Positions 61,554 through 64,000 of a stretch of 64,000 bases of DNA are shown in pieces. The notes below the pieces were generated by a model, which saw nothing but the letters and a program-made list of their open reading frames with translations, searched no databases and was not told the origin of the DNA. A program made the position numbers and the translations under genes. The number at the start of each line of letters is the position of its first letter. Within the stretch, counting starts at the first letter, position 1. The stretch covers positions 345,349-409,348 of the forward strand of contig DASXUQ010000017.1 in NCBI GenBank assembly GCA_036504735.1, read 5' to 3'. Source of the DNA: a bacterium (lineage in GTDB: Bacteria > Electryoneota > RPQS01).

Positions 61554-61571
61554 GGTCAAGCCGTAACACCT

Positions 61572-64000
61572 CTACCGGACGAGCATCATCTTCTTCGCGT
61601 CTACGAAGTTTCCGGCCTTGATACGATAGATATACAGACCGGAGGCAACGGATGCTCCGGATGTGGTCCTGCTGTCCCACGTCAGACGGTAGGCACCGGC
61701 GGGCCGGACTTCATCGATCAGCTTAGCCACTTCCTGTCCGAGGATGTTGAACACCTTCATTTCCACTCGCACCGCCTCCGGCACATCGAACCGGATTTCC
61801 GTATTGGGGTTAAAGGGATTCGGGTAGTTCTGGTAAAGAGCATACTGCGTGGGGATCATCGGACCGTGGCCCTTGGCACTCATTGCAGGGTTATCCAACA
61901 GGCGCGCACATTCGATGACCCGGCGTTGCAGTTCTTTGACATTCGCACAGCGAATCTGCGGACTACGCGGGTGAACGCTCTTGTTGTGCCGGTTGAAGAA
62001 ACCGATACCCATTGCGTCCACCAAGGCTTCAAGAGAGTCCTTGAGCGTCGGAGCCGTCTCCATCATCTCCTCCAATCCCGCCAAGGCCTCGGAGGGGTTC
62101 CCTTCCCGTGCTTTGGCAACATAGGAGAATCGCTTGGCCTGAATGCGCTGCGCCGGATCCGTCAGGGTGTTGGACTGTTCGGCAAGGAACTTGCTTACCG
62201 TCCCGTTCAAATCACCCTTCTGGGCCAAGCCTGCCAGGTTCGCCAACGCGGCAGGCACCAGCTTCGATCCCGGATGATCGGCCAGGAACGTCATTGTGCG
62301 CTGGAGCGACGCCTGCTTGTCACCGGCATTGCGGAGCGCCTTGGCCGTGCGCCACTGGGACAGCTCCTCGCGATAGTGATTCAGCATCATCGCCTGGTTA
62401 GAGCGCTTCTCGTTGACGGCCGATAGTCCCTTCTGTGCTGATCGCACTGGCCCCTTCGCTAACGCACCGCCCGCCACTGTCGTAGTCGCGGTCAAACCGA
62501 TGGTCGGTTGGAGGGCACTGATGGTCGTTGCCGGGTTGCCTGAGCCGGGCGTCCATGTATCCGTCTGGTGTTTGTCCGAGGTGCCGGGAAGCATACCGGA
62601 CAGGCCGTCGCCGATGGACTGCGTGCTCGCCTCGCACGATGCGAAGGTTGCAAGAGACGTGTCAACGGACCAGAAAGACGGCGAAGCCGGGCACAGGTGA
62701 GCATAGAAGGCCGTATCGCCCGGCGTGTAGGGAGCCCACGTATTCATCCCGATGCTCCAGCTTCCGCTGGTCGCGCCGGACGCCAAGTAGCGCCCGTTGC
62801 CCGTCCAGAGGTCAAAGGAGTTTTCGCCGTCCCCGACGTCCACATAAGACGGATCGGAGCTGTAGATCAGCGTTCCGGAACTGTCGGCAAGCTGCGTATG
62901 CGCACCTACCAGATCCACGGTCCCGCCGTTGACCCAGATTTCCGCCAGGGTATCGCCGTTGTCTGTAACCTGGCTGCACTCCAAGGTCAGATTGCCGCCT
63001 TCCCAATTCAATATGCCGTTTCCGTCACTGCCGGTAATCGTCGTGCCGATGACGTTCAGATCGGCGTTGCTGTAGTAGTTCAGCAAACCGGCTTCCCGGC
63101 TGCCTTCAATGTGGCAGTTTTCAATGCGCAGATGAGCATCGCCGAACAGCGCCAGGGCGCTGCTGCTCCCGGCGCCAAACATGTCCACGCCACCCATCCT
63201 CTGTAAAGTAGAATTAGTTAGGTAGCTGCTGCTGTCCGTGCCGTAGCAGATGATCCCGTCGGCGAATATTTTAAAGGTGCAGGAATCCGCCTGGAAAATC
63301 GGCATCCGGGTTGTGGTTTCCAAGGGGTTTTCGTTGCTGTTGACCCAGCCACTTCCTTGAAGCACCGCATGTTTCATCTCCACGTAACCGCATGTAGACG
63401 CGATATTCGGGCCTCCGGTGCTGACCGTGTCCCAGTTCATGATCACCTGGCTTTGTGCTGTGCCGAGCACGTAGAGCTTACCGCGTGGCTGGGACTCACT
63501 GAAACCGTCCACGGTAATTGAACCATGCGGTCCGAAGTTCACTACCGCTTCTTCCGTTCCCGGATGGGGCAGGATGACCAGCGTTCCACCCTGGGCAATC
63601 TCGATCATCGTATCCACCTGGCAGGGGGCATACATGATCACGCTGTCGGTGATCACGGTCTGCGTCCAGAGATTCATGCGCTCCATAAACATCCGCGCCG
63701 AATCCGTATGCTGTATGACCGACAGGGCCGTGAAGCCTGCCGTATCCGAAGACAACTTGTGCACCGCCACCATCTGCTTCTGGGCGCTGGCACTGGCCCG
63801 ATCCAGCCGGGTCGCTCCGTAAGTTGCCAGCGAGTCATACAGGCTGTTGGCCTTGGCGATGCTGTCCTTTTCGGCCCAGCACCAACCAATCGTATTTTTC
63901 AGCCAACGCTTAAGCGCCGCATTGGTGGTGGTATCGGCGATGGAAGACAGATACAGCCGCGTGCTGTCCACCGAGTAGTGGGCTGCCCGGTCTACATCCA
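61572..64000 (-). CDS. Secreted beta-helix protein with helical segment and T9SS tail (5' truncated by window edge)
   Basis: The frame is open to the right edge (codons DVDRAAHYSVDSTRLYL before the first GTG at 63971), so the start lies beyond the window and about 809 residues are visible. The visible N-terminal part is helical (AALKRWLKNTIGWCWAEKDSIAKANSLYDSL). A cap strand (IEIAQGGTLVILPHPGTEEAVVNF) introduces right-handed beta-helix coils (LRIENCHIEGSREAGLLNY, LNVIGTTITGSDGNGILNW, LTLECSQVTDNGDTL). A Cys-containing linker (FASCEAST), a TPR-like helical stretch (SLQRTMTFLADHPGSKLVPAALANLAGLAQ) and a T9SS tail (NYPNPFNPNTEIR, ASGLYIYRI, KMMLVR) follow. It is an architectural sibling of the 1398-aa protein upstream. 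No catalytic residues were identified. Confidence 0.88.
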   Translation of the reverse strand, partial: DVDRAAHYSVDSTRLYLSSIADTTTNAALKRWLKNTIGWCWAEKDSIAKANSLYDSLATYGATRLDRASASAQKQMVAVHKLSSDTAGFTALSVIQHTDSARMFMERMNLWTQTVITDSVIMYAPCQVDTMIEIAQGGTLVILPHPGTEEAVVNFGPHGSITVDGFSESQPRGKLYVLGTAQSQVIMNWDTVSTGGPNIASTCGYVEMKHAVLQGSGWVNSNENPLETTTRMPIFQADSCTFKIFADGIICYGTDSSSYLTNSTLQRMGGVDMFGAGSSSALALFGDAHLRIENCHIEGSREAGLLNYYSNADLNVIGTTITGSDGNGILNWEGGNLTLECSQVTDNGDTLAEIWVNGGTVDLVGAHTQLADSSGTLIYSSDPSYVDVGDGENSFDLWTGNGRYLASGATSGSWSIGMNTWAPYTPGDTAFYAHLCPASPSFWSVDTSLATFASCEASTQSIGDGLSGMLPGTSDKHQTDTWTPGSGNPATTISALQPTIGLTATTTVAGGALAKGPVRSAQKGLSAVNEKRSNQAMMLNHYREELSQWRTAKALRNAGDKQASLQRTMTFLADHPGSKLVPAALANLAGLAQKGDLNGTVSKFLAEQSNTLTDPAQRIQAKRFSYVAKAREGNPSEALAGLEEMMETAPTLKDSLEALVDAMGIGFFNRHNKSVHPRSPQIRCANVKELQRRVIECARLLDNPAMSAKGHGPMIPTQYALYQNYPNPFNPNTEIRFDVPEAVRVEMKVFNILGQEVAKLIDEVRPAGAYRLTWDSRTTSGASVASGLYIYRIKAGNFVDAKKMMLVR

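Larger units (their letters stand above)
60985..61571. other. Intergenic region with promoter, terminator and a possible gene remnant
   Basis: It contains the promoter of the sialidase-like gene (61053-61081) and the terminator of the last gene (61512-61553). Between them a minus-strand open stretch (61172-61429) includes PPPAVIVEVFNRSRHYQQK, faintly like the PDLVVEVLSPS core of Uma2/DUF820 nucleases. The rest is not homologous to anything I recognise. It also has an 8-G run at 61313-61320. Confidence 0.4.

Overview
The window reads as GC-rich chromosomal DNA from a Gram-negative bacterium of the FCB lineage or a related uncultured candidate phylum. This is an inference. The main evidence is eleven proteins ending in a type IX secretion (T9SS/Por) style C-terminal sorting domain, with an NPFNP-type turn, a GxYxxxW/F strand, an (A/S)SGxY strand and a final K-(M/L)-x-L-(L/M/V)-(K/R). 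DUF5916, gingipain-like C25 and choice-of-anchor-type modules fit the same lineage. No rRNA, intact tRNA, CRISPR array or autonomous transposon was found.

Layout. 1-5.7 kb: the tail of one secreted protein, then a 1680-aa modular secreted protein on the minus strand. 6-12 kb: housekeeping genes (acetyl-CoA synthetase, an HD-GYP protein, a SRPBCC protein, a sulfurtransferase) in a stretch rich in palindromic repeats. It includes a 343-bp element with 40-bp inverted ends and a small gene that looks frameshifted. 12-19 kb: a secreted-protein gene broken by one in-frame amber codon, divergent from a C25-peptidase-like gene. 19-23 kb: small metabolic or hypothetical genes (membrane protein, CoA-binding protein, SDR, metallophosphoesterase). 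23-31 kb: a propeller protein with a sorting tail, a berberine-bridge-like FAD oxidoreductase and a Cys-rich secreted protein. 31-39 kb: an MBL-fold hydrolase, an MFS/spermidine-synthase/TPR fusion and a DUF5916 outer-membrane protein. 39-64 kb: seven consecutive sorting-tail proteins, all on the minus strand. They include a 1668-aa C25-like protein, beta-helix proteins, a 13-repeat BNR propeller and a sialidase-like propeller. The rightmost gene runs off the window.

How it fits together. Most of the secreted genes are single transcription units. Each has a sigma70-like promoter (TTGAC(T/A), 16-17 nt, TATCTT-like) and an intrinsic terminator, and many terminators share one stem (AGGCTCC/GGAGCCT). 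The proteins reuse a small kit of modules: an SNG...PFWDD beta module, Fn3, carboxypeptidase-regulatory-like, an ASH/BACON-like Ig, PPC, choice-of-anchor-J jellyroll and beta-helix. This looks like an expanding, shuffling surface or secreted proteome. None of the T9SS machinery (PorK/L/M/N, Sov, PorV) is here, so export is inferred only from the tails. I saw no convincing new defence or biosynthetic system. The best leads are the amber codon, the inverted-repeat element, a tRNA-Glu 3-prime fragment, the altered C25 active sites and the recurring SNG/PFWDD module.
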